Shown: one piece after another, positions 1-5,474 of the stretch
Position numbering within the stretch: the stretch's first letter is position 1
How the letters are laid out: every line of letters starts with the position of its first letter
NCBI GenBank assembly: GCA_038133505.1
Contig: JAYPTI010000183.1
Span: forward strand, 1 to 5,595
Reading direction: 5' to 3'
DNA length: 5,595 nucleotides
From: JAYQUR01 sp038133505
GTDB lineage: Bacteria > Pseudomonadota > Alphaproteobacteria > MPNO01 > UBA830
Notes under the pieces: generated by a model
The model's input: only the letters and a program-made list of their open reading frames with translations
Database searches by the model: none
What the model was told of the DNA's origin: nothing
Position numbers and translations under genes: made by a program

Positions 1-535
1 GGTCTGCGTCGGGGCGGTCGCCGGGGCGCACGGCATCCGCGGTGCGGTCCGGATCAAGCCCTTCACGGAGGACCCCGAGGCCGTCGCGGCCTACGGGCCG
101 GTGTCGGACGAGGACGGCGGGCGGACCTTCGCCGTCGACGTGCTGGAGGTCAAAGGCGGCATGGCGATCGCCCGGCTTGACGGCGTCGACGACCGCAACG
201 CCGCGGAGGCGCTGAAGGGCCTGAGGCTCTACGTGGCGCGGGACGCGCTGCCGGCGGCCGACGAGGACGAGTACTACCACGCCGACCTGCTCGGCCTCGC
301 GGCGGTGACCGCGGACGGCGAGACGGTCGGCACGATACGGGCGATCATCCCCGCCGGCGCCACCGAGGTGCTGGAGATCGACCGGGGGCCGGGGAACCAG
401 ACGCTGCTGGTGCCGTTCACGAAAGAGGCGGTACCGGAAGTCGACGTGAAGGTGGGCCGGATCGTGATCGATCCGCCCGGCGAAGTAGAGGCCGAGAGAC
501 AAGAGACCGAAGACGGACAAGAGACGACGGATTAG
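1..535 (+). CDS. rimM: Ribosome maturation factor RimM, 5' end missing
   Basis: RimM binds ribosomal protein S19 in the 30S head and assists late 30S assembly and 16S rRNA processing in the cytoplasm. The reading frame is open from base 2 and gives 177 residues to the TAG at 533-535. The first visible residues (VCVGAVAGAHGIRGAVRIK) are the family's N-terminal motif, normally preceded by only a few residues, so only the start codon and a handful of codons lie left of the window. A GTG at 101 lies in this frame but would cut off the conserved N-terminal barrel, so it is not the start. The N-terminal RimM domain covers about residues 1-85 of the visible part. The C-terminal PRC-barrel starts near YYHADLLGL (about residue 91) and includes LLVPFTKEAVPEV. 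The acidic tail ends in an in-frame repeat. trmD follows after 4 bases, in the usual rimM-trmD-rplS order. Identification is secure from family motifs and context. Confidence 0.96.
   Translation, partial: VCVGAVAGAHGIRGAVRIKPFTEDPEAVAAYGPVSDEDGGRTFAVDVLEVKGGMAIARLDGVDDRNAAEALKGLRLYVARDALPAADEDEYYHADLLGLAAVTADGETVGTIRAIIPAGATEVLEIDRGPGNQTLLVPFTKEAVPEVDVKVGRIVIDPPGEVEAERQETEDGQETTD
498..533 (+). repeat. Imperfect 18-bp tandem repeat in the rimM 3' end
   Basis: The decamer GACAAGAGAC occurs at 498-507 and again at 516-525, a period of 18 bases or six codons. It lies in frame and makes the protein tail read RQETED then GQETTD. This looks like a small slippage duplication that lengthened the acidic, probably disordered tail of RimM. 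The second unit runs into the stop codon. Confidence 0.7.
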
Positions 536-539
536 ATCG

Positions 540-1280
540 GTGACGCAGATTACGGACAGATGGACGGCGAAGGTGCTGACGCTGTTCCCGGATATGTTTC
601 CGGGGCCGCTCGGCGCGTCGCTTGCCGGCAAGGCGCTGGCTGAGGGCGTCTGGGCGCTCGAGACCGTCGATATCCGCGACTATGCGACCGACGCGCACAA
701 GACGGTCGACGACGCGCCCTTCGGCGGCGGGCCGGGCATGGTGATGCGCGCCGACGTGGTGGACGCCGCGATCTCGGATGCCGCGCTGGCCGACGCGCCG
801 CTGGTCTATCTCACGCCGCGCGGCGAGCCGCTGTCGCAGGCGCGCGTGCAGGAATTCGCCGACGGCACGGGCGTTACGCTGATCTGCGGCCGCTACGAGG
901 GCGTCGACCAGCGGGTGCTGGAGGCGCGCGACGTGATCGAGATCAGCCTCGGCGATTTCGTCCTGTCGGGCGGCGAGCCGGCGGCGCTGGCGCTGATCGA
1001 TGCCTGCGTCCGGCTGCTGCCGGGCGTGATGGGCGCCCAGACCTCGCTCGACGAGGAGAGTTTCAACAGGGGATTGCTCGAATATCCCCACTACACCCGG
1101 CCCGCCGACTGGTGCGGCCGTACCGTGCCGGACGTTCTTCTGTCCGGCCATCACGAGAATATCTGCGCCTGGCGAAAACAGCAGGCGGAGATGATTACCC
1201 GGACCCGCCGGCCCGATCTCTGGGACCGGTACGAGCGGGACCGGACGACAGCAAAGGAACACAGCCATGAGCGTGATTGA
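540..1280 (+). CDS. trmD: tRNA (guanine-N1)-methyltransferase TrmD
   Basis: TrmD uses S-adenosylmethionine to make m1G37 next to the anticodon of tRNAs with G36, which prevents +1 frameshifting. The 246-residue length fits the family. Seen in the protein: VLTLFPDMF (12-20), the GGGPGMVM loop (62-69), the SPOUT trefoil-knot segments LTPRGEPLSQ (91-100), CGRYEGVD (117-124) and SLGDFVLSGGE (136-146), then GLLEYPHYTRP (178-188) and VPDVLLSGHH (196-205). Arg158 matches the catalytic Arg154 of the E. coli enzyme. By alignment from memory, the Asp169 position is Glu173 here (DEESF). The GTG at 540 is chosen as start because it gives the usual short N-terminus; no strong Shine-Dalgarno precedes it and rimM ends only 4 bases upstream, so translational coupling is likely. 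The 3' end overlaps rplS by 14 bases. Confidence 0.97.
   Translation: MTQITDRWTAKVLTLFPDMFPGPLGASLAGKALAEGVWALETVDIRDYATDAHKTVDDAPFGGGPGMVMRADVVDAAISDAALADAPLVYLTPRGEPLSQARVQEFADGTGVTLICGRYEGVDQRVLEARDVIEISLGDFVLSGGEPAALALIDACVRLLPGVMGAQTSLDEESFNRGLLEYPHYTRPADWCGRTVPDVLLSGHHENICAWRKQQAEMITRTRRPDLWDRYERDRTTAKEHSHERD
1253..1258 (+). promoter_or_regulatory. Ribosome binding site of rplS inside trmD
   Basis: AAAGGA lies 8 bases before the ATG at 1267 and within the trmD coding sequence. It supports the overlapping start of rplS and suggests coupled translation of the two genes. Confidence 0.75.
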
Positions 1281-1773
1281 AAACATCGAAAAGGCCGAGA
1301 TGGACCGCCTGGTCGCGGAACGGCCGGTGCCGGAATTCGGCGCCGGGGATACCGTCCGCGTCCACTTCAAGGTCGTCGAGGGAACGCGCGAGCGAATCCA
1401 GGTCTACGAGGGCGTGGTGATCGCGCGCTCGAACCGGGGGCTCAACTCGTCCTTCACGGTGCGCAAGATTTCGTACGGCGAGGGAGTCGAGCGCGTCTTC
1501 CCGCTGTACAGCCCGCGCATCGAGAAGATCGAGGTCGTGCGGCGCGGCGCCGTCCGGCGGGCGAAGCTCTATTACCTGCGTTCGCGCCGGGGCAAGAGCG
1601 CGCGCATCGCCGAGAAGTCGGACCGCCGTATCGGGACGCAGGTCACTGCGGACAAGTCCGCGCCTGCCACCGCCGCCGAGGCGGTCGAGCTTCAGGACGA
1701 GGCGATGAACGAGGCGCCGCCCGTCGAAGAGGCAGCGATGGACGCCGCTGCGAAAGAGAACAAGGACGCCTGA
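1267..1773 (+). CDS. rplS: 50S ribosomal protein L19 with long acidic tail
   Basis: L19 is a structural protein of the large subunit located at the 30S-50S interface. The conserved core covers about residues 1-122: the N-terminal helix (IENIEKAEMDRL), GDTVRVHFKVVEGTRERIQ, YEGVVIARSNRGLNSSF, VRKISYGEGVERVFPLYSP (66-83) and the basic stretch RRAKLYYLRSRRGKSARIAEK. Typical L19 is about 115-130 residues. This one has 168 because of a roughly 45-residue Ala/Glu-rich, low-complexity C-terminal extension, a feature known in many alphaproteobacterial L19 proteins and probably disordered. The ATG at 1267 fits the family start and has a good Shine-Dalgarno. It lies inside trmD (14-base overlap). The stop region is part of a tandem duplication. 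Assignment is secure. Confidence 0.98.
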   Translation: MSVIENIEKAEMDRLVAERPVPEFGAGDTVRVHFKVVEGTRERIQVYEGVVIARSNRGLNSSFTVRKISYGEGVERVFPLYSPRIEKIEVVRRGAVRRAKLYYLRSRRGKSARIAEKSDRRIGTQVTADKSAPATAAEAVELQDEAMNEAPPVEEAAMDAAAKENKDA

Positions 1774-1813
1774 AAAGGCGTCTAGAGAACGAGGACGCCT
1801 GACAAGGGCGTCC
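1756..1813 (+). repeat. 29-bp imperfect tandem duplication of the rplS stop region
   Basis: Unit 1 is 1756-1784 and unit 2 is 1785-1813. The first 23 bases match except at positions 7 and 19; unit 2 then has one extra G before a shared GGCGTC. Unit 1 encodes the last residues of L19, ENKDA plus TGA. Unit 2 still spells ENEDA plus TGA at 1785-1802, but in another frame relative to rplS and after its stop. The copy is therefore best read as a past duplication of the gene end, not as a coding repeat. Confidence 0.8.
1765..1813 (+). other. Two tandem stem-loops after rplS
   Basis: Each duplication unit contains a small hairpin. The first pairs GACGCC (1765-1770) with GGCGTC (1777-1782) and has the rplS TGA in its loop. 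The second pairs GGACGCC (1793-1799) with GGCGTCC (1807-1813). Neither is followed by a T-run, so they are not canonical intrinsic terminators. They could slow RNA decay or polymerase at the border between ribosomal and leucine genes, which is inference. Confidence 0.5.
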
Positions 1814-1817
1814 CGCG

Positions 1818-1833
1818 ACGACGGAACGACGGA
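1818..1833 (+). repeat. Perfect 8-bp tandem repeat, two copies
   Basis: ACGACGGA occurs twice back to back at 1818-1825 and 1826-1833, followed by a partial unit. It lies in the rplS-leuC spacer directly after the 29-bp duplication and makes the spacer a patch of short tandem repeats. Confidence 0.7.
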
Positions 1834-1844
1834 CGGATGGATAC

Positions 1845-1870
1845 GCCGCGCGGTCTCCGGGCCGCGCGGC
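1845..1870 (+). promoter_or_regulatory. Strong GC hairpin in the leuC leader
   Basis: GCCGCGCGG (1845-1853) pairs perfectly with CCGCGCGGC (1862-1870) over 9 bp. A G-U pair and one more C-G pair can extend it to a TCCG tetraloop. The hairpin ends 3 bases before the leuC Shine-Dalgarno. No U-run follows and no leucine-rich leader peptide is visible upstream, so classical leucine attenuation is not supported. It might shape ribosome access or mRNA stability. Confidence 0.45.
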
Positions 1871-1873
1871 CCC

Positions 1874-1880
1874 AAGGGAG
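1874..1880 (+). promoter_or_regulatory. Ribosome binding site deciding the leuC start
   Basis: AAGGGAG sits 10 bases before the ATG at 1891. It selects this start over the in-frame ATG at 1837, which has only a GC-rich upstream region and would translate the hairpin into an unconserved 18-residue extension. Confidence 0.7.
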
Positions 1881-1890
1881 TATCGAAAGA

Positions 1891-3321
1891 ATGGCCGAAC
1901 CGAAAACGATGTTCGACAAGATCTGGGACTCGCACCTGGTCGAGGAAAAGGATGACGGCACCTGCATCATCTATATCGACCGCCAGATCATCCACGAGAT
2001 CACCAGCGCGCAGGCGTTCGACGGCCTTCGCGACGCCGGCCGCAAGCCGCGCGATCCCGGGGCGAACCTGCTCGTGCCCGACCACAACGTGCCCACCACG
2101 CCGGGCCGTGGCGGCATCGACGAGATCGAAAACGAGGATTCGCGCGTCCAGCTCGAGGTGTTCGACCGGAACGCGAAGGAATTCGGCCTTCCCTATATTC
2201 CGATCAACGACGTCCGCCAGGGCATCGTGCATGTCATCGGCCCGGAGCAGGGCTTCACGCAGCCCGGCCTGACGCTGGTCTGCGGCGATTCGCACACCGC
2301 GACGCACGGCGCGCTCGGCGCGCTGGCGTTCGGCATCGGCACGTCCGAGGTCGAACACGTGCTGGCGACCCAGACGCTGCTGCAGAAGCCGTCGAAGAAC
2401 ATGCGGATCACCGTCAACGGCACGCCGCGCGAATGCGTGACCGCGAAGGACATCATCCTCGCTATCATCGGCAAGATCGGCACCGCCGGGGGCACCGGCT
2501 GCGTCATCGAATATGCCGGCGAAGCGATCGAGAACATGTCGATCGAAGGCCGCATGACCGTCTGCAACATGACGATCGAGGGCGGCGCGCGCGCCGGTCT
2601 CGTCGCGCCCGACGAAAAGACGTTCGAGTACCTGAAGGGCCGTCCGATGGCGCCGAAGGGCGCCGCGTGGGAGCAGGCAGTCGAGTACTGGAAGACGCTG
2701 CGCTCCGATCCCGGCGCCAAGTACGACATCGAGGTCGAGCTGGATGCGTCCGAGATCGAGCCGTACGTCTCCTGGGGCACCAGCCCCGAGATGGTCGCGC
2801 CGATCGGCTCGGTCGTTCCCAACCCGGCCGACATCGCCGACGAGGCGAAGCGCTCCACGGTCGAGGGCGCGCTCAAGTACATGGGCATCGAGGCGGGCAT
2901 GAAGCTCACCGACATCCACGTCGACAAGGTCTTCATCGGGTCCTGCACCAACTCGCGCATCGAGGACATGCGCGCCGCCGCCGCGGTCGCCAAGGGCCGC
3001 AAGGTCGCCGACAGCGTCTATGCGATGGTGGTGCCGGGCTCCGGTCTCGTGAAGGAGCAGGCCGAGGCCGAAGGGCTCGACAAGATCTTCGTCGAGGCCG
3101 GTTTCGACTGGCGCGAGCCGGGCTGCTCGATGTGCCTCGGCATGAACGGCGACATGCTGCAGCCGGGCGAACGGTCGGCATCGACGTCGAACCGCAACTT
3201 CCAGGGCCGTCAGGGCCCCGGCGGCCGTACCCATCTGGTCAGCCCGGCGATGGCGGCTGCCGCCGCGGTCACCGGCCACCTGACCGACGTGCGCGAACTG
3301 ACCGCCGAAGCCGCGGAATAA
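1891..3321 (+). CDS. leuC: 3-isopropylmalate dehydratase large subunit
   Basis: LeuC and LeuD form the 4Fe-4S isopropylmalate isomerase of leucine synthesis, which converts 2-isopropylmalate to 3-isopropylmalate via dehydration and rehydration. The chosen ATG gives 476 residues, close to the usual 465-475. Visible aconitase-family signatures are LLVPDHNVPTT (60-70), VIGPEQGFTQPG (115-126), CGDSHTATHG (131-140), FIGSCTNSR with cluster ligand Cys352, and GCSMCLGMN with Cys412 and Cys415, followed by STSNRNFQGRQG. All three cluster cysteines are present, so the enzyme should be active. An in-frame ATG at 1837 is rejected as start because the family begins near KTMFDKIWDSH and the better ribosome binding site serves 1891. 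leuD follows after 13 bases, so the subunits are surely co-expressed. The gene may share transcript with rplS upstream, as no clear terminator intervenes. Confidence 0.98.
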   Translation: MAEPKTMFDKIWDSHLVEEKDDGTCIIYIDRQIIHEITSAQAFDGLRDAGRKPRDPGANLLVPDHNVPTTPGRGGIDEIENEDSRVQLEVFDRNAKEFGLPYIPINDVRQGIVHVIGPEQGFTQPGLTLVCGDSHTATHGALGALAFGIGTSEVEHVLATQTLLQKPSKNMRITVNGTPRECVTAKDIILAIIGKIGTAGGTGCVIEYAGEAIENMSIEGRMTVCNMTIEGGARAGLVAPDEKTFEYLKGRPMAPKGAAWEQAVEYWKTLRSDPGAKYDIEVELDASEIEPYVSWGTSPEMVAPIGSVVPNPADIADEAKRSTVEGALKYMGIEAGMKLTDIHVDKVFIGSCTNSRIEDMRAAAAVAKGRKVADSVYAMVVPGSGLVKEQAEAEGLDKIFVEAGFDWREPGCSMCLGMNGDMLQPGERSASTSNRNFQGRQGPGGRTHLVSPAMAAAAAVTGHLTDVRELTAEAAE

Positions 3322-3326
3322 GGGGA
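3320..3326 (+). promoter_or_regulatory. leuD ribosome binding site overlapping the leuC stop
   Basis: AAGGGGA overlaps the leuC TAA and ends 8 bases before the leuD ATG at 3335. The arrangement favours coupled synthesis of the two isomerase subunits. Confidence 0.8.
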
Positions 3327-3334
3327 AAACGACC

Positions 3335-3955
3335 ATGGAAAAGTTCGAAAACATCAGCGGCGTCGCCGCCCCGATGCCCGATCACAACATCGACACGGAC
3401 CGCATCATCCCGGCGCGCTTCCTCAAGACCATCAAGCGCACCGGTCTCGGGGTGAACCTGTTCAACGATATCCGCTACAAGGACGACGGCTCCGAGGTCG
3501 AGGATTTCGTCCTCAACCAGCCGGCCTACCGCAAGGCCGAGGTGCTGGTCGCCGGCGACAATTTCGGCTGCGGCTCGTCGCGCGAGCACGCGCCGTGGGC
3601 GCTCAAGGATTTCGGCATCAAGTGCGTCATCTCGACGTCGTTCGCCGACATCTTCTTCAACAACTCGTTCAAGAACGGCCTGCTGCTGATCCGGGTGACG
3701 CCCGCACAGCGCGACGCGCTGCTCGAAGACGCCAAGAAGGGCGCCAACGCGCGCATCGGCATCGATCTCGAGAACCAGAAGATCATCCGCCCCGACGGCG
3801 AGGAGATCGACTTCGAGGTCGACCCGTTCCGCAAGCACTGCCTGCTCGAAGGCCTCGACGACATCGGCATCACGCTCCAGTCCGAGGACAAGATCTCGTC
3901 CTACGAGGACAAGCGGAAGAGCCAGATGCCCTGGCTGCAGGGCGCGCAGCTCTGA
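3335..3955 (+). CDS. leuD: 3-isopropylmalate dehydratase small subunit
   Basis: LeuD supplies the swivelling domain that completes the isopropylmalate isomerase active site with LeuC. The 206 residues match the family length of about 200. Motifs seen are the N-terminal SGVAAPMPDHNIDTDRIIPA (8-27), the substrate-side loop NFGCGSSREHAPWAL (76-90) and FADIFFNNSFKNGLL (103-117). All are intact. The ATG at 3335 has a strong Shine-Dalgarno that overlaps the leuC stop, and codon use matches leuC. The 134 bases after leuD separate it from leuB and are full of inverted repeats, unlike the tight leuC-leuD junction. Assignment is secure. Confidence 0.98.
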   Translation: MEKFENISGVAAPMPDHNIDTDRIIPARFLKTIKRTGLGVNLFNDIRYKDDGSEVEDFVLNQPAYRKAEVLVAGDNFGCGSSREHAPWALKDFGIKCVISTSFADIFFNNSFKNGLLLIRVTPAQRDALLEDAKKGANARIGIDLENQKIIRPDGEEIDFEVDPFRKHCLLEGLDDIGITLQSEDKISSYEDKRKSQMPWLQGAQL

Positions 3956-3968
3956 TCGTGCGTATCGC

Positions 3969-4025
3969 GGGCGGGTCACTCGGATCCGGGCGAAGCCCGG
4001 TCCGAGCACAAGCTTAGACCCGCCC
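3969..4025 (+). repeat. Nested hairpin in the leuD-leuB spacer
   Basis: A 9-bp outer stem pairs GGGCGGGTC (3969-3977) with GACCCGCCC (4017-4025). Inside it a second stem pairs CTCGGA (3979-3984) with TCCGAG (4001-4006), then after one bulged T pairs CCGGGC (3986-3991) with GCCCGG (3995-4000) around a GAA loop. All of these stems are perfect Watson-Crick. No T-run follows. The shape resembles intergenic palindromic (REP-like) repeats common in alphaproteobacteria, but copy number cannot be judged here. Confidence 0.75.
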
Positions 4026-4061
4026 CCACAGACCACCAATATGCGTAGGGGCCGGTCTAAG
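4013..4061 (+). repeat. Alternative 17-bp inverted repeat competing with both neighbouring hairpins
   Basis: Bases 4013-4029 are the reverse complement of 4045-4061 at 15 of 17 positions, including an unbroken CTTAGACC / GGTCTAAG arm of 8 bp. The loop is 4030-4044. Pairing in this way uses the right arm of the upstream nested hairpin and the left arm of the downstream hairpin, so it excludes both. This can be a two-state RNA switch or two inverted copies of one repeat family. Confidence 0.6.
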
Positions 4062-4069
4062 ACCGGCCC
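4049..4069 (+). repeat. 9-bp perfect hairpin before leuB
   Basis: GGGCCGGTC (4049-4057) pairs perfectly with GACCGGCCC (4061-4069) around a TAA loop. The stem ends 6 bases before the leuB Shine-Dalgarno. It is followed by GCCAAGAAG rather than a T-run, so it is not a standard terminator. The sequence with its flanking GTAGGG looks like a dispersed intergenic palindrome. Confidence 0.7.
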
Positions 4070-4075
4070 GCCAAG

Positions 4076-4081
4076 AAGAGG
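4076..4081 (+). promoter_or_regulatory. Ribosome binding site of leuB
   Basis: AAGAGG lies 8 bases before the ATG at 4090. A closer AGGA at 4083-4086 is only 3 bases from the start and is less suitable. The site begins 6 bases after the downstream hairpin, so folding there could influence access. Confidence 0.6.
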
Positions 4082-4089
4082 CAGGAAAA

Positions 4090-5202
4090 ATGGCCGCCAA
4101 CAAGAAAGTACTGATGCTTCCCGGCGACGGGATCGGGCCCGAGGTGATTGGCGAGGTTCGCCGCCTGATCGACTGGATGGACAAGCGCCGCAGCGTGACG
4201 TTCGACGTGACCGAAGACCTCGTCGGCGGCGCCTGCTACGAGGCGCACGGCGTGTCGATCCGCGACGAGACGATGGAGACCGCGCTCAATTCCGACGCGG
4301 TCCTGTTCGGCGCGGTCGGCGGCCCGCAGTGGGACAATATCGGTTTCGCCGTCCGCCCCGAGGCGGGCCTGCTGAGGCTCCGCAAGGACCTCGAGCTGTT
4401 CGCCAACCTGCGCCCCGCCATCTGTTTCGATGCGCTGGCCGACGCGTCCAGCCTGAAGCGCGAACTGGTCGGCGGTCTCGACATCCTGATCGTCCGCGAG
4501 CTCACCGGCGGCGTCTATTTCGGCGAGCCGCGCGGCATCGAGACCCTGCCCGACGGCCAGCGCCGCGGCATCAACACGCAGGTCTACACGACCGAGGAAA
4601 TCCGCCGCGTCTGCCGCGTCGCCTTCGACCTCGCCCGCAAGCGCGGCAACCGGGTGTGCTCGGTCGAGAAGATGAACGTCATGGAATCCGGCATCCTGTG
4701 GCGCGAGGAAGCGACCTGGGTGCATGACAACGAATTCCAGGACGTCGAGCTCAGCCACATGCTCGCCGACAATTGCGGCATGCAGCTGGTCCGCAACCCG
4801 AAGCAGTTCGACGTGATCGTCACCGACAATCTGTTCGGCGACATGCTGTCGGACGTGGCCTCGATGCTGACAGGCTCGCTCGGCATGCTGCCGTCGGCGT
4901 CGCTCGGCGCGCCCGACGAATCCGGTCGCCGCCGCGCGCTCTACGAGCCGGTGCACGGCTCGGCGCCCGACATCGCCGGCCAGGGCAAGGCCAACCCGCT
5001 CGCCATGATCCAGTCCTACGCGATGATGCTGCGCTACTCGTTCGACATGGGCGAGGACGCCGATCTTGTCGAGCAGGCTGTCCGCAACGTCCTCGACGCG
5101 GGGCTGCGGACGGGCGACATCATGCAGGACGGCAAGCAGCTCGTTTCCTGCGAGCAGATGGGCCAGGCGATCACGGCGGAGCTGGACAAGCTGGCGGCGT
5201 AA
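4090..5202 (+). CDS. leuB: 3-isopropylmalate dehydrogenase
   Basis: LeuB is the cytoplasmic, NAD+ and Mg2+/Mn2+-dependent dimeric enzyme that oxidises and decarboxylates 3-isopropylmalate to 2-oxoisocaproate. The 370 residues fit the family. Seen in order: GDGIGPE (12-18), the substrate-binding arginine region LLRLRKDLELFANLRP (94-109), the diagnostic RELTGGVYFGEPRG (136-149) that separates LeuB from isocitrate dehydrogenases, catalytic Lys194 in SVEKMNVM, metal-binding Asp227, Asp251 and Asp255 (TDNLFGDMLSD), and the NAD-binding EPVHGSAPDIAG (286-297). The usual DKAN around the lysine is EKMN here; related alphaproteobacterial enzymes also vary at this spot, so I do not read it as a defect. 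leuB lies 134 bases after leuD and could be on the same transcript, with the spacer hairpins modulating it. Confidence 0.98.
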   Translation: MAANKKVLMLPGDGIGPEVIGEVRRLIDWMDKRRSVTFDVTEDLVGGACYEAHGVSIRDETMETALNSDAVLFGAVGGPQWDNIGFAVRPEAGLLRLRKDLELFANLRPAICFDALADASSLKRELVGGLDILIVRELTGGVYFGEPRGIETLPDGQRRGINTQVYTTEEIRRVCRVAFDLARKRGNRVCSVEKMNVMESGILWREEATWVHDNEFQDVELSHMLADNCGMQLVRNPKQFDVIVTDNLFGDMLSDVASMLTGSLGMLPSASLGAPDESGRRRALYEPVHGSAPDIAGQGKANPLAMIQSYAMMLRYSFDMGEDADLVEQAVRNVLDAGLRTGDIMQDGKQLVSCEQMGQAITAELDKLAA

Positions 5203-5229
5203 TTGGCCTCCGAATTTACGGAAAGCTTG

Positions 5230-5239
5230 GAGCGCGCTC
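5230..5239 (+). repeat. 10-bp perfect palindrome after leuB
   Basis: GAGCGCGCTC is its own reverse complement and lies 28 bases after the leuB stop. It is too short for a confident hairpin or operator call. It is recorded because it borders the larger element that starts at 5255. Confidence 0.35.
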
Positions 5240-5254
5240 GATCCAACCTCTAGG

Positions 5255-5347
5255 AAGTTATTCCCCCGGCCTCCGTGCCGGGGGTCCATCGGAAAGGCAA
5301 ACGCGGCACTCAAATGGAACCTCGGGACAAGCCCGAGGGAATAACTT
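5255..5347 (+). repeat. 93-bp element with inverted ends and cloverleaf-like fold (REP/MITE-like)
   Basis: The ends are an 11-bp perfect inverted repeat, AAGTTATTCCC (5255-5265) and GGGAATAACTT (5337-5347). Inside lie three arms. The first is an 8-bp stem CCCCCGGC (5263-5270) with GCCGGGGG (5277-5284). The second is a weaker middle arm TCCAT (5285-5289) with ATGGA (5314-5318). The third is a 7-bp stem CCTCGGG (5320-5326) with CCCGAGG (5332-5338). The first and third arms overlap the closing stem by 2-3 bases, so a real fold would trade a few pairs. No open frame with family signal lies inside. Structure and location between genes suggest a dispersed non-coding repeat or miniature mobile element; no clear target duplication flanks it. 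It is not a tRNA. Confidence 0.65.
5320..5347 (+). terminator. Possible weak terminator after leuB, part of the cloverleaf repeat
   Basis: The CCTCGGG/CCCGAGG stem (loop 5327-5331) is followed by an A/T-rich run, AATAACTTT, instead of a true T-tract. The mirrored hairpin at the left end is followed on the other strand by AATAACTT. The element could thus act weakly as a terminator in both directions. This is inference from structure only. Confidence 0.25.
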
Positions 5348-5435
5348 TGGAAGCGAATGCGCTAACGGACGTATGGGAGCCGCTGCGTGCCGTGGAACCC
5401 GAATCCGATTGAGATCCGGCCGGGAGCGCGTTAAC

Positions 5436-5456
5436 GTCATTCGGACGGGTCATTCG
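5436..5456 (+). promoter_or_regulatory. Direct octamer repeat upstream of the small exported protein
   Basis: GTCATTCG occurs at 5436-5443 and 5449-5456, separated by 5 bases (13-base period). It directly follows the perfect palindrome CGTTAACG (5429-5436). The repeat ends 18 bases before the ATG at 5475. It may be a regulator binding site, but no known regulator is recognised and no convincing sigma-70 promoter is visible in 5348-5460. Confidence 0.3.
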
Positions 5457-5460
5457 AACC

Positions 5461-5467
5461 GAGAGGA
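5461..5467 (+). promoter_or_regulatory. Ribosome binding site of the exported protein
   Basis: GAGAGGA lies 7 bases before the ATG at 5475, an ideal spacing. It supports that the short open frame reaching the window edge is a real gene. Confidence 0.7.
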
Positions 5468-5474
5468 TTTCGAG

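Noticed and set aside
1837..1890. 18-codon N-terminal extension of leuC from the ATG at 1837
   Set aside because: The extension is not part of the family, is encoded by the hairpin region, and lacks a good Shine-Dalgarno. The ATG at 1891 has one.
1195..3354. Long open frame of 719 codons on the minus strand
   Set aside because: It lies opposite trmD, rplS, leuC and the start of leuD, all of which have clear family motifs. Its composition (rich in Arg, Asp, Ala, Leu and Val without motifs) is typical of antisense shadows in GC-rich DNA.
3958..4017. Possible leader peptide from GTG 3958 in the leuD-leuB spacer
   Set aside because: It has 19 codons with only one leucine and no ribosome binding site of its own, so it does not look like an attenuator peptide.
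4666..4680. LeuB active-site change DKAN to EKMN as a sign of altered enzyme
   Set aside because: The catalytic lysine is kept, and related alphaproteobacterial LeuB proteins vary at the same positions, so it is most likely lineage variation.
4057..5313. Open frame of 418 codons on the minus strand opposite leuB
   Set aside because: It is a codon-position shadow of leuB with no recognisable domain or ribosome binding site.
5255..5347. tRNA reading of the cloverleaf-like element
   Set aside because: The closing stem is 11 bp, and there is no T-loop consensus, no anticodon arm of proper size and no CCA-like end.
5347..5376. Sigma-70-like promoter TTGGAA followed by GTATGG
   Set aside because: The -10 match is very poor at 17-18 base spacing, and the -35 overlaps the end of the repeat. 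No support beyond chance.
5394..5432. EcfG-type general stress promoter (GGAAC with CGTT)
   Set aside because: GGAAC at 5394 and CGTT at 5429 are 30 bases apart, not the 16-17 expected.
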